64,000 nucleotides of DNA from Microbacterium natoriense (GCF_030816295.1 NZ_JAUSXV010000001.1:3038001-3102000); one strand, 5' to 3'; positions 1 to 9,853 are shown, counted from the stretch's first letter. Translations and numbers: made by a program. The notes: a model not told the origin generated them from the sequence alone.

Positions 1-1
1 C

Positions 2-484
2 GCTTACAACAACAAGATCGACTGCATGGTTCGCACGAAAAGCGGGAAGCAGAAGCAGCTCGACCTCGTCGGCTACATGCTCACGGAGAAGAAAGCGCCC
101 GTGTTCGTCGAGTGTAAGAGGTACACCTCGGCAGGCAGGCAGTACACGGAGTTCGTCAAGTTCCTGGCGGTCGCGTATGGGCACACGGCTCAGGAGCTCG
201 CGGACTATAACACGACCAGGGAATCTCAGTACTATTGGGTCACGTTTCACCCGTTCAATCTCGAAAACTGGTCCAACCTTGAGACTTACGAGCACATGAA
301 GAAGGCTCTTGAGGCGCACCCCGAGTACCTGGGCGGCGATGATCTCAACGAGTCGTTGGCGCATGAGGTGGCCAGTCGAGTGACCGTCCTCGTGTTCAAT
401 CCCAAGCAAGAAGCCCTCTCTCTCACTCGAGCCGAGCTCGAACAGATCCGTCCCGTTCTGCTGAGGAAAGTGAAGACACTATGA
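2..484 (+). CDS. PD-(D/E)XK nuclease-like protein, C-terminal part (5' end outside window)
   Basis: The reading frame is open to the left edge, so only the last 160 residues are visible and the ATG at 26 is probably internal. The visible part has the layout of a PD-(D/E)XK nuclease core: LDLVGYML followed after about ten residues by VFVECKRY, giving a D...E-x-K arrangement, then a QYTEFVKFL helix. A tract containing QYYWVTFHPF follows. The stop overlaps the next gene by four bases (ATGA), so the two are almost certainly translationally coupled. The complete gene could be a stand-alone nuclease or a larger helicase-nuclease; that cannot be decided here. Nuclease fold is inferred from the motif only. 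Base composition is less G+C-rich than the core genes to the right, in keeping with an accessory island. Confidence 0.6.
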   Translation, partial: AYNNKIDCMVRTKSGKQKQLDLVGYMLTEKKAPVFVECKRYTSAGRQYTEFVKFLAVAYGHTAQELADYNTTRESQYYWVTFHPFNLENWSNLETYEHMKKALEAHPEYLGGDDLNESLAHEVASRVTVLVFNPKQEALSLTRAELEQIRPVLLRKVKTL

Positions 485-1917
485 GTGACTTGATCGAGGC
501 TTTGCACGCCGCTCGCGAGTCGTACGTCAGGGAGGACTACGCGTCGAGGGTCAAGCAGGTCTTTCGAGAGCACCTCGAACTGCTCGAGCCCGATGCCGAA
601 ATCGAGGACACCCTCTACTTCAACCACAGCGCGATTCCGGACTTCAAACTCACGTGGGGACGCGGCGCGAAAGGCAAGTCGTCGCGGGACGTCTTCCTCC
701 GCTCGTCGTACGCGGCCGTGGTCGCAGGCAACGAGACCGCGCACATCACGAACGGCGACCCGATCTTCCTGTCGATCAGCGCCGATCAGGTCGTGGAGGA
801 ATCTGGTTTCGCGATGACCAAGGCTGACGTGTCGCGCGCTGCCAGCCATGCCCGATACTCGCTACTGACCGACGCTGAAGCGTTCAAGGAGATCGCAGCC
901 CCGGCGGCGGATGACAACCCGCTGAGCTCGGCCGTGCGCTCGAACTTTCTCCGGGGAGGGCGGGGGCTGGTGGATGAGCCTGTCGCGGAACGACTTCTCC
1001 TGACCGGGAACGGCACCGGCGAGAACGTCACTGACCTCATCAGAGAGACCTTCTTCGAAGACGCCGTCGTCCGAATGGAACGCACTGCGCTCCTGGTTCA
1101 GTGGGCGATGTCTCCGGATACGGCCATGGACGTGCTGGCGCGGATCGACGGCGCGATGTCCACCGACGAGCTGCGCAGCGTCCTGCCCTGGCTGCTGGGC
1201 AGAGCCACCGCTCCGAAGGGAGACGACTTCTGGACTGCGCTCGGATCGCTCTTCAATTTCGAGCAGCTCGAGAGCCTAGCTTCGGAGCTCAACGGTATGG
1301 ACCTCACCAGGCTGGTGCAGGCGAACCTGAGGACGTGGTCGGCCAAGCGCGCGTACGTGGGGCTGAACGTTGACGCCGAGGGTAACCCCGTGTCGCCGGC
1401 CGAAAGCGCCACCGACGACGACGGAACGGAGCCAGGCGGTCCGGATGAGGAATCGGAAGTTGCATCCAGCGGTTGGCGGTTCGACTCGGGAACTCTGGGC
1501 CTGGCCCTCGGCTCGACGATGATCCGCGTGAGCAATTCGGGCTACAAGCTGAAGGCCCGGCCCGGCTCGTCGACGCCGAAGTGGTCCGTGGCCGTCGGCC
1601 GCCTCGACGGCTTTTCTCTCCGTTCCGCGTCGATCTCCGGGATCGAACGGGCGTTCCGCATTGACGCGCGGGAAAGCGGGAACGTCAAGCGAGACGTCGA
1701 GACCGTCGTCAGCTCCGTCGAGGACAGTTACTTCGTGAGCCATGTCGAAGTAGTGCTCCCTGGCCCTGACCTCGGTGACGAGGACGCCGGAGCGGAATCG
1801 GCGTCAGTCGACTTCGCCGGCGGGATCGTCGTCGCGGAGCGTGCCGTCCAGCTCGGCGCACTCACGCGGGCCGCTGCGAACCTTCTGGCGAACGAGGAGC
1901 TCGACGAGGAGTTGTAG
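481..1917 (+). CDS. Uncharacterised 478-aa protein coupled to the nuclease-like gene
   Basis: I do not recognise this family. The start ATG shares four bases with the preceding stop. The N-terminal third has a PDFKLTWGRG...RDVFLRS stretch at about residues 53-78 that faintly recalls a PD-(D/E)XK strand pair but lacks the final lysine. The middle is helical. Around residues 300-325 there is an acidic, low-complexity linker rich in D, E, G and P. The C-terminal 150 residues look beta-rich and end in an acidic helix. No signal peptide or membrane segment is visible. Coupling to a nuclease-like gene and position in a restriction-modification island suggest a partner subunit of a defence module, but that is inference. 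Confidence 0.7.
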   Translation: MSDLIEALHAARESYVREDYASRVKQVFREHLELLEPDAEIEDTLYFNHSAIPDFKLTWGRGAKGKSSRDVFLRSSYAAVVAGNETAHITNGDPIFLSISADQVVEESGFAMTKADVSRAASHARYSLLTDAEAFKEIAAPAADDNPLSSAVRSNFLRGGRGLVDEPVAERLLLTGNGTGENVTDLIRETFFEDAVVRMERTALLVQWAMSPDTAMDVLARIDGAMSTDELRSVLPWLLGRATAPKGDDFWTALGSLFNFEQLESLASELNGMDLTRLVQANLRTWSAKRAYVGLNVDAEGNPVSPAESATDDDGTEPGGPDEESEVASSGWRFDSGTLGLALGSTMIRVSNSGYKLKARPGSSTPKWSVAVGRLDGFSLRSASISGIERAFRIDARESGNVKRDVETVVSSVEDSYFVSHVEVVLPGPDLGDEDAGAESASVDFAGGIVVAERAVQLGALTRAAANLLANEELDEEL

Positions 1918-2148
1918 CCGTCAGCGCCTGACGAATCCGCTGAGGAGGCAGACTAGTAGACGGGCGAAGAAGTTGTTCGGCCTGCGGAGCGTACAGGTTA
2001 AGCCGCCAGAGGCGTCAACCTATGGCAAGCGTCGGCTGCGCGTAACCATCAGTGCGCGGATCGAGATCTGGGGCTGCTTCAGAGATGTATGGCGGTCTCA
2101 GGCTCCTACTCTGGCCGTGCGCGAGCGCGGAGAGCGCGGTGTGTGAGC

Positions 2149-2645
2149 ATGGAGTACGAGGAAACCGGAGATCTGGACGGCGTGCCGGTCCGGGTGCCCA
2201 CGAGCGACGACTACCTCACTTGCACGGTCTTCGCCGGCGACTGCGAGCCGGGTCCGGGTCTCGGCTCGGACTATCACGTGGCCCGGATCGCGTTCGTCCG
2301 CCCCGAGCACGGGATCCAGAGCCTCGTCGACCCGTTCGAGGACCTGCGACAATCGGCGAGTTGTTCTCGATCAGCGCGACGAACGTCGTCCGGGCCGTGC
2401 TGCGGGCCGTGCCCATCGCGCTGGACTCGCCCGACGACGCCAGGCTCGTCGGGCTAGCCGGTTCCGGCGACGAACAGGTCGCTGCGCTGGTCACGAGCGA
2501 TGTCGGCTTCCGCCGCGAGATCCCGATTAGCGAGCAGCGGGTACAGCCGTGCATCGACGCCGACGGCATGAGCGGGACGCAGGAGTACGTCGACGAGCTG
2601 GCAACTGAGATCAGGGTGACGGTTCAGCGGGCACCGCGAGACTGA
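2149..2645 (+). pseudogene. Uncharacterised gene broken by a frameshift
   Basis: Two adjacent frames each carry half of a plausible protein. From the ATG at 2149, frame one reads protein-like sequence to about FEDL near 2345 and then becomes arginine- and serine-rich nonsense. From about TIGELFSI the second frame continues as normal protein to the stop at 2645. The joined product would be about 165 residues, soluble and acidic. The shift corresponds to loss of one base (or gain of two) around 2343-2352. It is either a decayed gene or a sequence error. No family recognised. It ends eight bases before the convergent specificity-subunit gene. Confidence 0.5.
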
Positions 2646-2652
2646 CCGGAGG

Positions 2653-3834
2653 TCACACCAAAGGTTCGAGCAGGTCCAAGTTCCCTCCGTCACCCGTCGG
2701 CCGCAAGACTTCGATCTTCTGGTCGAGGAGCGCATCGAGTAGCGCGGCTCTCGCAGATCGGGCGCGGGCCTGTTCTGCGGACACAGCGTCGATCTGACCG
2801 CGAATGGCGTCCAGGGCCGTGGCGACCCTGGTGCGCTCGCCCTCGGTCTGAGGCATTGCGACGGTTGTCGAGAACAGTTCGTTTCTGTTCACCTTCGGCA
2901 TCTTCAGACGGGTCGACAGCGCAACGGTCTGAGAAGTAAATGTGTCCTCGAGAAGGATCTCACGCAACAGAGCGGGCGGAGTGCCGTTCAGCGGAGACAA
3001 CGGATAGGCGTCCGCGCTGCAGAGCGCGACGAACCCAGGGAACGCCGCCTTGCGTAGCCTTGGTCGAATCTTCGAGTACACCACATCGCTCTCACCCACG
3101 AGGTACTTACCACTGATCACGCCATCCTCTCGGGCCGTACGCGGGTTGACGAGGCGTCCGGTGCCTTTCTCGATCACATCGACACCGATGTGCAGGAGAT
3201 CTGCGTACTCGTCGTCCTTCGGATTGACCAGCCGAGCCGTGATCTCGCAGACCGAAGCTAAGGGGACCCGAGGGCAGCCCGACAGAAGGTGCTGACGTGT
3301 AGTGGCCAGCAGAGTGGTGAGGGTCGACTCTTCCAATTCGAGGGCATCGATGTATCTGTCCGCAGCAGCGATGACCTCGACGATTCGTCGCTGGACAGGA
3401 AGGGGCGGCAGCGGGATGGTCCAAGCCTCGAAATCCGCTTCCTTCCACCGAGCGCGGCCGTCTCTTCCGTCTCTGAGCTTGTTGATCCGCTTCAGGCTGC
3501 TCTGGTTCGCGAAGCAGAGCGCGAGGAAGTGAGCGTCGAGATCGGACGAATCGACGGTGTACAGCGGAAACTCGTTCGTGACAAGCGCGCCGTCGAGATC
3601 AGCGGGCACGACACCAAAAGGGCCGTTCTGGGCATCGATACGACAGAAGATGAAGTCGCCCTTACGCGCGAGCGCCAACGCTTTCGTCTTCGGTCGACTG
3701 GCGGGGCGCAGGTACGCACCCTTTCCGTACCATCGGACGCCCATGGTGACGTAGTCCTGCCCCGACTCGATCACCACTTTCTCCGACCGTTGCTTAACGT
3801 ACTGGCCGACGGTTACGGTCGGCCAGTCAGACAT
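2653..3834 (-). CDS. Restriction-modification specificity subunit (HsdS/BcgI-B-like)
   Basis: DNA target recognition subunit. The protein (393 aa from the ATG at 3834) has two target-recognition domains, each followed by a conserved spacer helix: LPPLPVQRRIVEVIAAADR with the following coiled coil near residues 150-190, and a second helix ending ALLDALLDQKIEV close to the C-terminus. This is the pseudo-duplicated layout of type I HsdS and type IIB/IIG S subunits. I chose the ATG at 3834, which overlaps the upstream methylase stop by eight bases, rather than the in-frame ATG at 3858. The only partner gene present is the fused nuclease-methylase upstream. No separate hsdR is seen. Confidence 0.88.
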   Translation of the reverse strand: MSDWPTVTVGQYVKQRSEKVVIESGQDYVTMGVRWYGKGAYLRPASRPKTKALALARKGDFIFCRIDAQNGPFGVVPADLDGALVTNEFPLYTVDSSDLDAHFLALCFANQSSLKRINKLRDGRDGRARWKEADFEAWTIPLPPLPVQRRIVEVIAAADRYIDALELEESTLTTLLATTRQHLLSGCPRVPLASVCEITARLVNPKDDEYADLLHIGVDVIEKGTGRLVNPRTAREDGVISGKYLVGESDVVYSKIRPRLRKAAFPGFVALCSADAYPLSPLNGTPPALLREILLEDTFTSQTVALSTRLKMPKVNRNELFSTTVAMPQTEGERTRVATALDAIRGQIDAVSAEQARARSARAALLDALLDQKIEVLRPTGDGGNLDLLEPLV

Positions 3835-5683
3835 CAAACCCGCCGATGCCGGCCTCATTGAGGATCCGGGTCATGTGGTCCAGCGCTACGTCTCGTTGCG
3901 CGCGCGCCTCCTGCCAATCGGCCACCGCTTCGTAGAGGTCGTGGGTCTCGGCCTGAGGCCACGGGTTCCGGCGGATGCCGCGAGCATCGAGGACCCCGGC
4001 GTCATCGAAGATCGCGGTGCGCCACGATCGCGCGTCGGGGCTCTCGACACCGTCGCGGATCGCCCGCTTCGCCAATCGAGAGATCTCTCGCCAGCGGCCG
4101 ACGTCCTTCCGTCCGTGGCCGACCTGCACCTCGTGGCCGTCATCCTCCATGTCGATGAAGGTGACCAAGGCGTCGCGCTCATGGCCGTTGCTGGTCTTGG
4201 TGAAGCCGAAGATCGACGTCTTGACCGTGCGTCCCTGCTCGAAGAAGAGCTGCTGCGGCATGTCGATCACGAAGTCCAGGCGTGCCCGTTCCAAGATCGT
4301 CTTCGCGGCCTTTGGGTCCTTCGAGAGCGTGTTCACCGGCATGATAATCACCAGCTGACCGCCCTCTTCGAGGTACTCGATCGCAGACATTGTGAAGTTG
4401 ACAGGGTTGTCGTGCTCGTACGGCGGATTGATAACGCACTTCGTCGGCTTGAGCCCCTTGACGTAGCGCTGAAGCTTCATGTCCGCAGGCTTGACCGTGA
4501 ACGTGCGGTCGCGGGTCACCAGCGAATCGCGGAACATCAGGTTCGAGCGGCCGTCGCCGTGCAGGAACATGTTGGAGCAGGCCAGAGCGAAGAGGACGGG
4601 GTCGAGCTCAAGGCCGATCAGCTGCGTCTCGTGGATGCTCTCGATCCTAGTTTCGTCGCCGTGGGCCTTGTCTACGAGTTGTTCCATGGCGTCCATGAGG
4701 AATCCGCCCGACCCCATACAGGTGTCGAGGACGACGTCGTCCTTGCCCAGACGCACGAGGTCGACCATGAGGGTCTTGATGTGGTCGGGGGTCAGGATGA
4801 TGTTCTTGTTGTCCATCTTCCCCGCCCGGGAGAGGAAGATCTTGTACGCGCGTCCTAGGATGTCGCGCTTCGTCGTCCGCTTTGAGGGCTGGTGGACGCG
4901 CTCGTCGATGTCATCGATGATCGACTTATACTCGACAAGAGGGATGTCTACGTTCTTGACGAAGGAGAAGCGGTCCTCCCAGTCAATCTGCTTGGACTCG
5001 GAGTTGACCTTCTTCACGAGCTGCCGCTTCACCGCGGCGACGATCTGTTCGTTGAGGTAGCGCGCTTCGACGAGACGCTCATCCTCAGGCTCGCTCACCG
5101 AGCCGTACATGTTCCGGAACGGCTCGTCGTCGAGGGCGATCATGAGGGCCGAGAAGAAGAGCGAACGCTCCGTGTCACGGACACGGGAGTCCTTGTGGAA
5201 TCGCACATTGAGCTGAGTGAGGAAGCGGGTGAGCTCCGCGTCCGACAGCGGGTCGCCGTGCGCAGCAGCCAGGTAGTGCTTCGTCAGAGTGTCGAGGCTC
5301 ACGAGAGCGCGCGGCTTGTCGAGCTCCTCGATCAGCTCAGAGCCGCCCTTGCGGAAGAAGTGGGTCACGCGGAGCGACTCGAGCGTCTGACCGGAGACGG
5401 CGATCCCGACGATGTCGACGTGCGGCACTGCGTTGGCCTGCATGTACATCTGCACCTCGGCCTCGGCCGCAGAGTGGTCAGACTTCAGTCCAACCTCGCC
5501 TGACTTGGCCTCGACGACGATCAGCCAATCGCCCATGTCCAGGAAGAAGTCGGGAAAGCCGTCGACCGTCGAGCCCTCGCGCTTGGACTGGAAGCCGAAC
5601 TTCTTCGGGATGTCCCGCTTCTCCAGGAGCGTCTGGGCACCGTAGAACTCGCGGAACAAGTTCTCGGTCGTGCTCTCTGCCAA
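3827..5683 (-). CDS. Fused endonuclease-N6-adenine methyltransferase (BcgI-A-like RM subunit)
   Basis: Bifunctional restriction-modification protein, 618 aa. Residues about 30-75 hold a PD-(D/E)XK nuclease core: P44-D45, then E58-A-K60 in VVEAKSGE. A helical region follows, and from about residue 270 an HsdM-type methylase with AdoMet motif I (LDTCMGSGGF, about 318-327) and the catalytic motif NPPY at about 417. Length and architecture match the A subunit of BcgI-type enzymes, which cut on both sides of a bipartite site and use a separate B specificity subunit. The start is a TTG at 5683 preceded by AAAGG. It is co-transcribed with the specificity gene. BcgI-like is an inference from domain order. 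A type I-like enzyme with a nuclease fusion is the alternative. Confidence 0.82.
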   Translation of the reverse strand: MAESTTENLFREFYGAQTLLEKRDIPKKFGFQSKREGSTVDGFPDFFLDMGDWLIVVEAKSGEVGLKSDHSAAEAEVQMYMQANAVPHVDIVGIAVSGQTLESLRVTHFFRKGGSELIEELDKPRALVSLDTLTKHYLAAAHGDPLSDAELTRFLTQLNVRFHKDSRVRDTERSLFFSALMIALDDEPFRNMYGSVSEPEDERLVEARYLNEQIVAAVKRQLVKKVNSESKQIDWEDRFSFVKNVDIPLVEYKSIIDDIDERVHQPSKRTTKRDILGRAYKIFLSRAGKMDNKNIILTPDHIKTLMVDLVRLGKDDVVLDTCMGSGGFLMDAMEQLVDKAHGDETRIESIHETQLIGLELDPVLFALACSNMFLHGDGRSNLMFRDSLVTRDRTFTVKPADMKLQRYVKGLKPTKCVINPPYEHDNPVNFTMSAIEYLEEGGQLVIIMPVNTLSKDPKAAKTILERARLDFVIDMPQQLFFEQGRTVKTSIFGFTKTSNGHERDALVTFIDMEDDGHEVQVGHGRKDVGRWREISRLAKRAIRDGVESPDARSWRTAIFDDAGVLDARGIRRNPWPQAETHDLYEAVADWQEARAQRDVALDHMTRILNEAGIGGFDV

Positions 5684-5870
5684 GGTCTACCTTTCGCCGT
5701 GCGAACGCTGGTGCATCGCCTCTGGGGACCGTGTCCAAGAATGCTCAGCGACGACTACGGCGAGCAGGACGGCCCCAGACAAGACTCTCATCTTAGTAGG
5801 CGAGCTTCACATTTCGAGGGCATGGTGCGAGGCCAGGAGACAACCCACCCCCTTACTCGTCTGGCAGTCC
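5684..5870. other. Junction between accessory island and comEC
   Basis: This stretch holds the upstream region of the restriction-modification operon and the point where comEC homology stops. Reading the minus strand, comEC is normal up to the GGA codon at 5868-5870 (end of LTAVSG), then runs into four unrelated codons and a TAA at 5853-5855. The rest is non-coding. No integrase, second attachment copy or inverted repeat is visible in the window; the other end of the island should lie to the left. Confidence 0.6.
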
Positions 5871-6563
5871 GGAGACCGCAGTGAGATGGCTCAGACCGCT
5901 CGCACGCATGTCATCGTTCAGGTCTGCGGTCACGGCTCGCGTGTCACCGACCGCCAGACCGGGCAGCAGTCCTGCTCCCGGTTCGGGAAGGGCCGTCGAT
6001 CGCGACACGAAGTCGCCCTTCAGCTCCGCCGCGAGAGCGAACACGCCGCTCGCCGTCCGCTCGACCTCGGCTGCGCTCGCGAACACCACGATCGCGGATC
6101 GTTCCCCGGCATCCGTCTGCGCAGCCTGTCCCGTGATCCTGATGCCCGCGCCCATGTCGAAGCCCTCGCCGAAGTCGACGCCGACGCGGATGGGGGCGGC
6201 GGCATGGGCGACACCGCCGGGCGACCCGATGCCGGTGAGCTGTGCGTCGAACCACAACCGCCCGTCCTGCCCGATCGACGCGGACGATGTGATCTCGGCC
6301 GTCGCCTCGACGATCCGCCCTCCCCATGCCGTCGCCTCGGCGCGCCCCGGCAGCGCGAGCGCCGCCGACAGCGCCACGGCGGCGCCAGAGGCGAGGATGA
6401 CGACGGTGAGAGCGCCTCGGCGGCGCCAGACCGCCAGCGCGGCGACCGCGGCGACGATGCCCGCGCCGACGGCCCAGACAGCGGCTGCGGGGACGAACAC
6501 GCACAGCAGCGCCACCGCCCATACGGTGCCGGCCAGTGGAAGCAGGCGCAGGTCGCGCCTCAT
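5853..6563 (-). pseudogene. comEC: comEC, N-terminal fragment (truncated DNA-uptake channel protein)
   Basis: ComEC/Rec2 forms the inner-membrane channel for single-stranded DNA uptake in competence. Only 236 residues remain of a protein that is usually over 700. The N-terminal membrane helices (residues about 8-75) and the extracellular OB-like domain (about 78-190) are present. Sequence then reaches DMRASGLSHLTAVSG, the start of the conserved competence domain, and stops four codons later. All channel helices and the C-terminal metallo-beta-lactamase domain are missing. The start ATG overlaps the comEA stop (ATGA), the normal operon arrangement. The break coincides with the accessory island, so insertion of that island is the likely cause. 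DNA uptake through this locus should be lost. Confidence 0.88.
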
Positions 6564-7150
6564 ACCCGCACCCCGTCGCGGATGCCTTCGAGCAGCTTCT
6601 CGCCGATCCCCGGTACGGCCAGCAGATCGTCGACCGAGGCGAACCGGCCGTTCTCGTCTCGCCAGGCGATGATCCGCTCGGCCAAGGCAGGCCCGATGCG
6701 CGGAAGAGTCTCGAGCGCCGTCTGATCCGCCGTGTTGAGGTCGATCCGGGTATCCCCGGGAGACTCCACGGGTGCTCCCGCCTGGCCGGCCCCGCTCGTC
6801 GGAACGATGATCTGCTCGCCGTCGGTGAGAGTCCGCGCCAGATTGACGCCGGTGAGATCGGCGTCGTCGGTGGTGCCGCCCGCCGCGGCCACCGCGTCGA
6901 CGAGCCTGGCGTCGAGTTCGAGAACGTAGAGGCCCGGTGCATGCACGGCACCGAGGATGTGGACGTACAGCTCTCCTGTGGCAGTCGCCGTCGACTCGGT
7001 CAGCGGCACCGTCTCGGTGGGCGCAGCCTGGCCCCGCATGATCCCGAGACCGACCGCGGCGGAGAGCACGACAAGGCCGAGCACGACCGCGGCGCCGACG
7101 CTCAGCCGCAGCTTGCGGGGCGGCGCGAGCGGCGGCTGCGAGTCGGGCAT
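6560..7150 (-). CDS. comEA: ComEA, membrane-anchored DNA-binding competence protein
   Basis: ComEA binds incoming double-stranded DNA at the cell surface. The 196-aa protein has a single N-terminal membrane anchor (about residues 17-38), an SLBB-type domain (VHILGAVHAPGLYVLE, about 65-115), and two C-terminal helix-hairpin-helix motifs (RIDLNTADQTALETLPRIGP and FASVDDLLAVPGIGEKLLEG). It appears intact although its partner comEC is truncated. A TAACGT -10-like box at 7157-7162 lies six bases before the ATG, which suggests a leaderless message. Confidence 0.93.
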   Translation of the reverse strand: MPDSQPPLAPPRKLRLSVGAAVVLGLVVLSAAVGLGIMRGQAAPTETVPLTESTATATGELYVHILGAVHAPGLYVLELDARLVDAVAAAGGTTDDADLTGVNLARTLTDGEQIIVPTSGAGQAGAPVESPGDTRIDLNTADQTALETLPRIGPALAERIIAWRDENGRFASVDDLLAVPGIGEKLLEGIRDGVRV

Positions 7151-7242
7151 CCGCCCACGTTAAGCGCGGGCCGCGGTCCCTGGGAGCCTCAGATCCGCGT
7201 CCCGTGGAGAACTCGGAGAAGTGACGGTTCCGTGCAGAAGGA

Positions 7243-9834
7243 CTAGCCCTTGACGACGAAACTGACGATCTTCGGCGCCCGGACCACGACCTTGACGATC
7301 TCCTTGTCGCCGATCGAGCGGATCACGCGCTCGTCGGCGCGGGCGAGAGCCTCGAGCTCAGCCTCGCCGATGCGCGCCGGCACTTCGAGCTGCGCGCGGA
7401 CCTTGCCGCCCACCTGCACGACGGCCGTGATCTTGTCTTCGACGAGGAGTGCCGGATCGGCCGATCGCCACGTCACGAGGCCCACAGACGGCTCGTGACC
7501 CAGGATCTCCCACATCTCCTCCGCGGTGTGCGGGGCGATGAGGTCGAGCATCACGGTGATCGTCTCGGCAGCCTCGCGCACGGCGGGGTCCGCCGAGCCG
7601 GCCGATCCGTCGATCGTCTTGCGGGTGATGTTCACGAGTTCCATCAGGCGGGCGACCAGCACGTTGAACTTGGTCTGCTCGACCAGCGCCGGCGCCTCGG
7701 ACAGCAGTTTGTGCGTCGCACGACGCAGTGCGGCATCTCCGCCGTCGAAGACGACGTCGACGGGGCTCGACACCTCGCCGGCGATGCGCATCGCGCGCGC
7801 CAGGAATTTCTGGGCACCGGTGGTCGAGACGTCGGCCCAGTCCTTGTCGTCTTCCACGGGGCCGGCGAAGGCGAGTCCCACGCGCAGTGCGTCGGCGCCA
7901 TGCGCGTCGAGCTCCTCCTGGAACAGCACCAGGTTGCCCTTGCTCTTCGACATCTTCGTGCCGTTGAGGATGACCATGCCCTGGTTGATGAGGTTGGAGA
8001 ACGGCTCGGTGAAGTCGATCAGCCCCATGTCGAACAGGACCTTGGTGATGAACCGGGCGTACAGCAGATGCAGGATCGCGTGCTCGACGCCGCCGATGTA
8101 CGAGTCGACGGGCGCCCAGCGCGCCGCTTCCTTAGGGTCGAACGCGACGGTGTCGCTGGTCGGAGACAGGAAGCGCAGGAAGTACCACGAGCTGTCGACG
8201 AACGTGTCCATGGTGTCGGGGTCGCGCAGCACCGGATCACCGGTCTCGGGGTCGACCGTGCGCACCCAGCCCTCGGCCGCACCCAGGGGCGATGCGCCCT
8301 TGGGCGACAGATCGAGACCCTCGATGCTGGGCAGCTTCACCGGGAGCTGGTCCTCCGGCACGGGGATGATCCGGCCGTCGTCGGCGTGCAGCATCGGGAT
8401 CGGGGTGCCCCAGAAGCGCTGGCGGGAGATCAGCCAGTCGCGCAGACGGTAGTTCTTCGCCGCACGGCCGGTGCCGGATGCCTCGAGCTGCTCGATCGCG
8501 CGGGCGATCGCGTTGCGCTTCGACAGGCCGTTCAGCGGCCCGGAGTTGATCATCCGGCCCTCGCCGGTCAGCGCGATGCCCGTGGACGCCGGGTTCTGCT
8601 CGTCCAGCGCAGCGCCGGTGTCGATCGGCACGCCCTCGTCGTCGACCTCGATCACGGGCATGGCGCCGGTGATCGGCGCCGTCGTGTCGACGACGACCTT
8701 GACCGGCAGGTCGAACGCCCGGGCGAAGTCGAGGTCGCGCTGGTCGTGTGCGGGCACGGCCATGACCGCGCCGTGACCGTAGTCGGCCAGCACGTAGTCG
8801 GCGGCCCAGATCGGCAGCTTCTCGCCGTTGACCGGGTTGATCGCGTAACGCTCGAGGAACACGCCGGTCTTGGGGCGGTCGGTGGCCTGGCGGTCGATGT
8901 CGGTCGTCTTCTGCACGTCGGCCAGGTACGACTGGAAGCGCTCGCGCACCTCGACGGGCGCTTCGGCGGCCAGTTCGGCTGCGAGCTCGCCGTCAGGGGC
9001 GACCACGAAGAAGGTCGCGCCGTGCAGCGTGTCGGGGCGGGTCGAGAAGACCGTGACGGGCTCGTCACGACCCTCGATGCGGAAGTCGACGTCGGCGCCG
9101 ATGGAGCGACCGATCCAGTTGCGCTGCATCTGCAGCACCTTCGACGGCCAGAAGCCCTCGAGCTGGTTCAGGTCGTCGAGCAGACGGTCGGCGTAGTCGG
9201 TGATGCGGAAGTACCACTGGGTCAGCTTCTTCTTGATGACCTCTGCACCGCAGCGCTCGCAGCGCCCGTCGACGACCTGCTCGTTCGCGAGCACGGTCTG
9301 GTCGTTGGGGCACCAGTTCACCGGGCTCTTCTTGCGGTACGCCAGACCGCGCTCGTAGAGCTTGAGGAACAGCCACTGGTTCCAGCGGTAGTACTCGGGG
9401 TCGGAGGTGTGCAGAACCCGCGTCCAGTCGAACGAGACACCGTAGGCGCGGAAGCCCGCCTTCTGCTGATCGATGTTCTGGTAGGTCCACTCACGCGGGT
9501 CGGCACCACGGCGGATGGCCGCGTTCTCGGCCGGCAGGCCGAACGAGTCCCACCCGATCGGGTTCAGGACGTTGTGTCCGCGGTGGCGCCAGAAGCGCGC
9601 CACGATGTCGGAGTACAGGTAGTTCTCGGCGTGCCCCATGTGCAGGTCGCCGGAGGGGTAGGGGAACATCGCGAGCACGTAGCGCCGCGGGCGCTTGTCG
9701 TCCTGGCCGCCGGTGACGAAGGTCTCGTTGTCGGCCCAGTACTTCTGCCACTTGGCCTGAATGGCGTGCGCCGAGGGTGCCTCTTCTTCGGCGGGAGCAG
9801 TGGAGAAGGTCTCAGACAACGAACGCACAACCAA
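7243..9834 (-). CDS. leuS: Leucine-tRNA ligase
   Basis: Charges tRNA-Leu. Full-length class Ia enzyme, 863 aa. The HIGH signature appears as HMGH at residues 65-68, the KMSKS loop as [10 protein letters not shown] near residue 630, and cysteine pairs (CPND... and CERCG) lie near residues 170-190. The CP1 editing domain ([16 protein letters not shown], about 265) and anticodon-binding C-terminus are present. The exact start is uncertain: the longest frame begins with TTG at 9834, a GTG lies two codons in, and no clear Shine-Dalgarno precedes either. No T-box leader is visible upstream, unlike ileS. Confidence 0.97.
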   Translation of the reverse strand: MVVRSLSETFSTAPAEEEAPSAHAIQAKWQKYWADNETFVTGGQDDKRPRRYVLAMFPYPSGDLHMGHAENYLYSDIVARFWRHRGHNVLNPIGWDSFGLPAENAAIRRGADPREWTYQNIDQQKAGFRAYGVSFDWTRVLHTSDPEYYRWNQWLFLKLYERGLAYRKKSPVNWCPNDQTVLANEQVVDGRCERCGAEVIKKKLTQWYFRITDYADRLLDDLNQLEGFWPSKVLQMQRNWIGRSIGADVDFRIEGRDEPVTVFSTRPDTLHGATFFVVAPDGELAAELAAEAPVEVRERFQSYLADVQKTTDIDRQATDRPKTGVFLERYAINPVNGEKLPIWAADYVLADYGHGAVMAVPAHDQRDLDFARAFDLPVKVVVDTTAPITGAMPVIEVDDEGVPIDTGAALDEQNPASTGIALTGEGRMINSGPLNGLSKRNAIARAIEQLEASGTGRAAKNYRLRDWLISRQRFWGTPIPMLHADDGRIIPVPEDQLPVKLPSIEGLDLSPKGASPLGAAEGWVRTVDPETGDPVLRDPDTMDTFVDSSWYFLRFLSPTSDTVAFDPKEAARWAPVDSYIGGVEHAILHLLYARFITKVLFDMGLIDFTEPFSNLINQGMVILNGTKMSKSKGNLVLFQEELDAHGADALRVGLAFAGPVEDDKDWADVSTTGAQKFLARAMRIAGEVSSPVDVVFDGGDAALRRATHKLLSEAPALVEQTKFNVLVARLMELVNITRKTIDGSAGSADPAVREAAETITVMLDLIAPHTAEEMWEILGHEPSVGLVTWRSADPALLVEDKITAVVQVGGKVRAQLEVPARIGEAELEALARADERVIRSIGDKEIVKVVVRAPKIVSFVVKG

Positions 9835-9853
9835 TCTGACGGAAAAAGCGGGA

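Noticed and set aside
1..5852. Prophage
   Set aside because: No capsid, terminase, portal or integrase gene is visible; genes are restriction-type. A phage-like element to the left of the window cannot be excluded.
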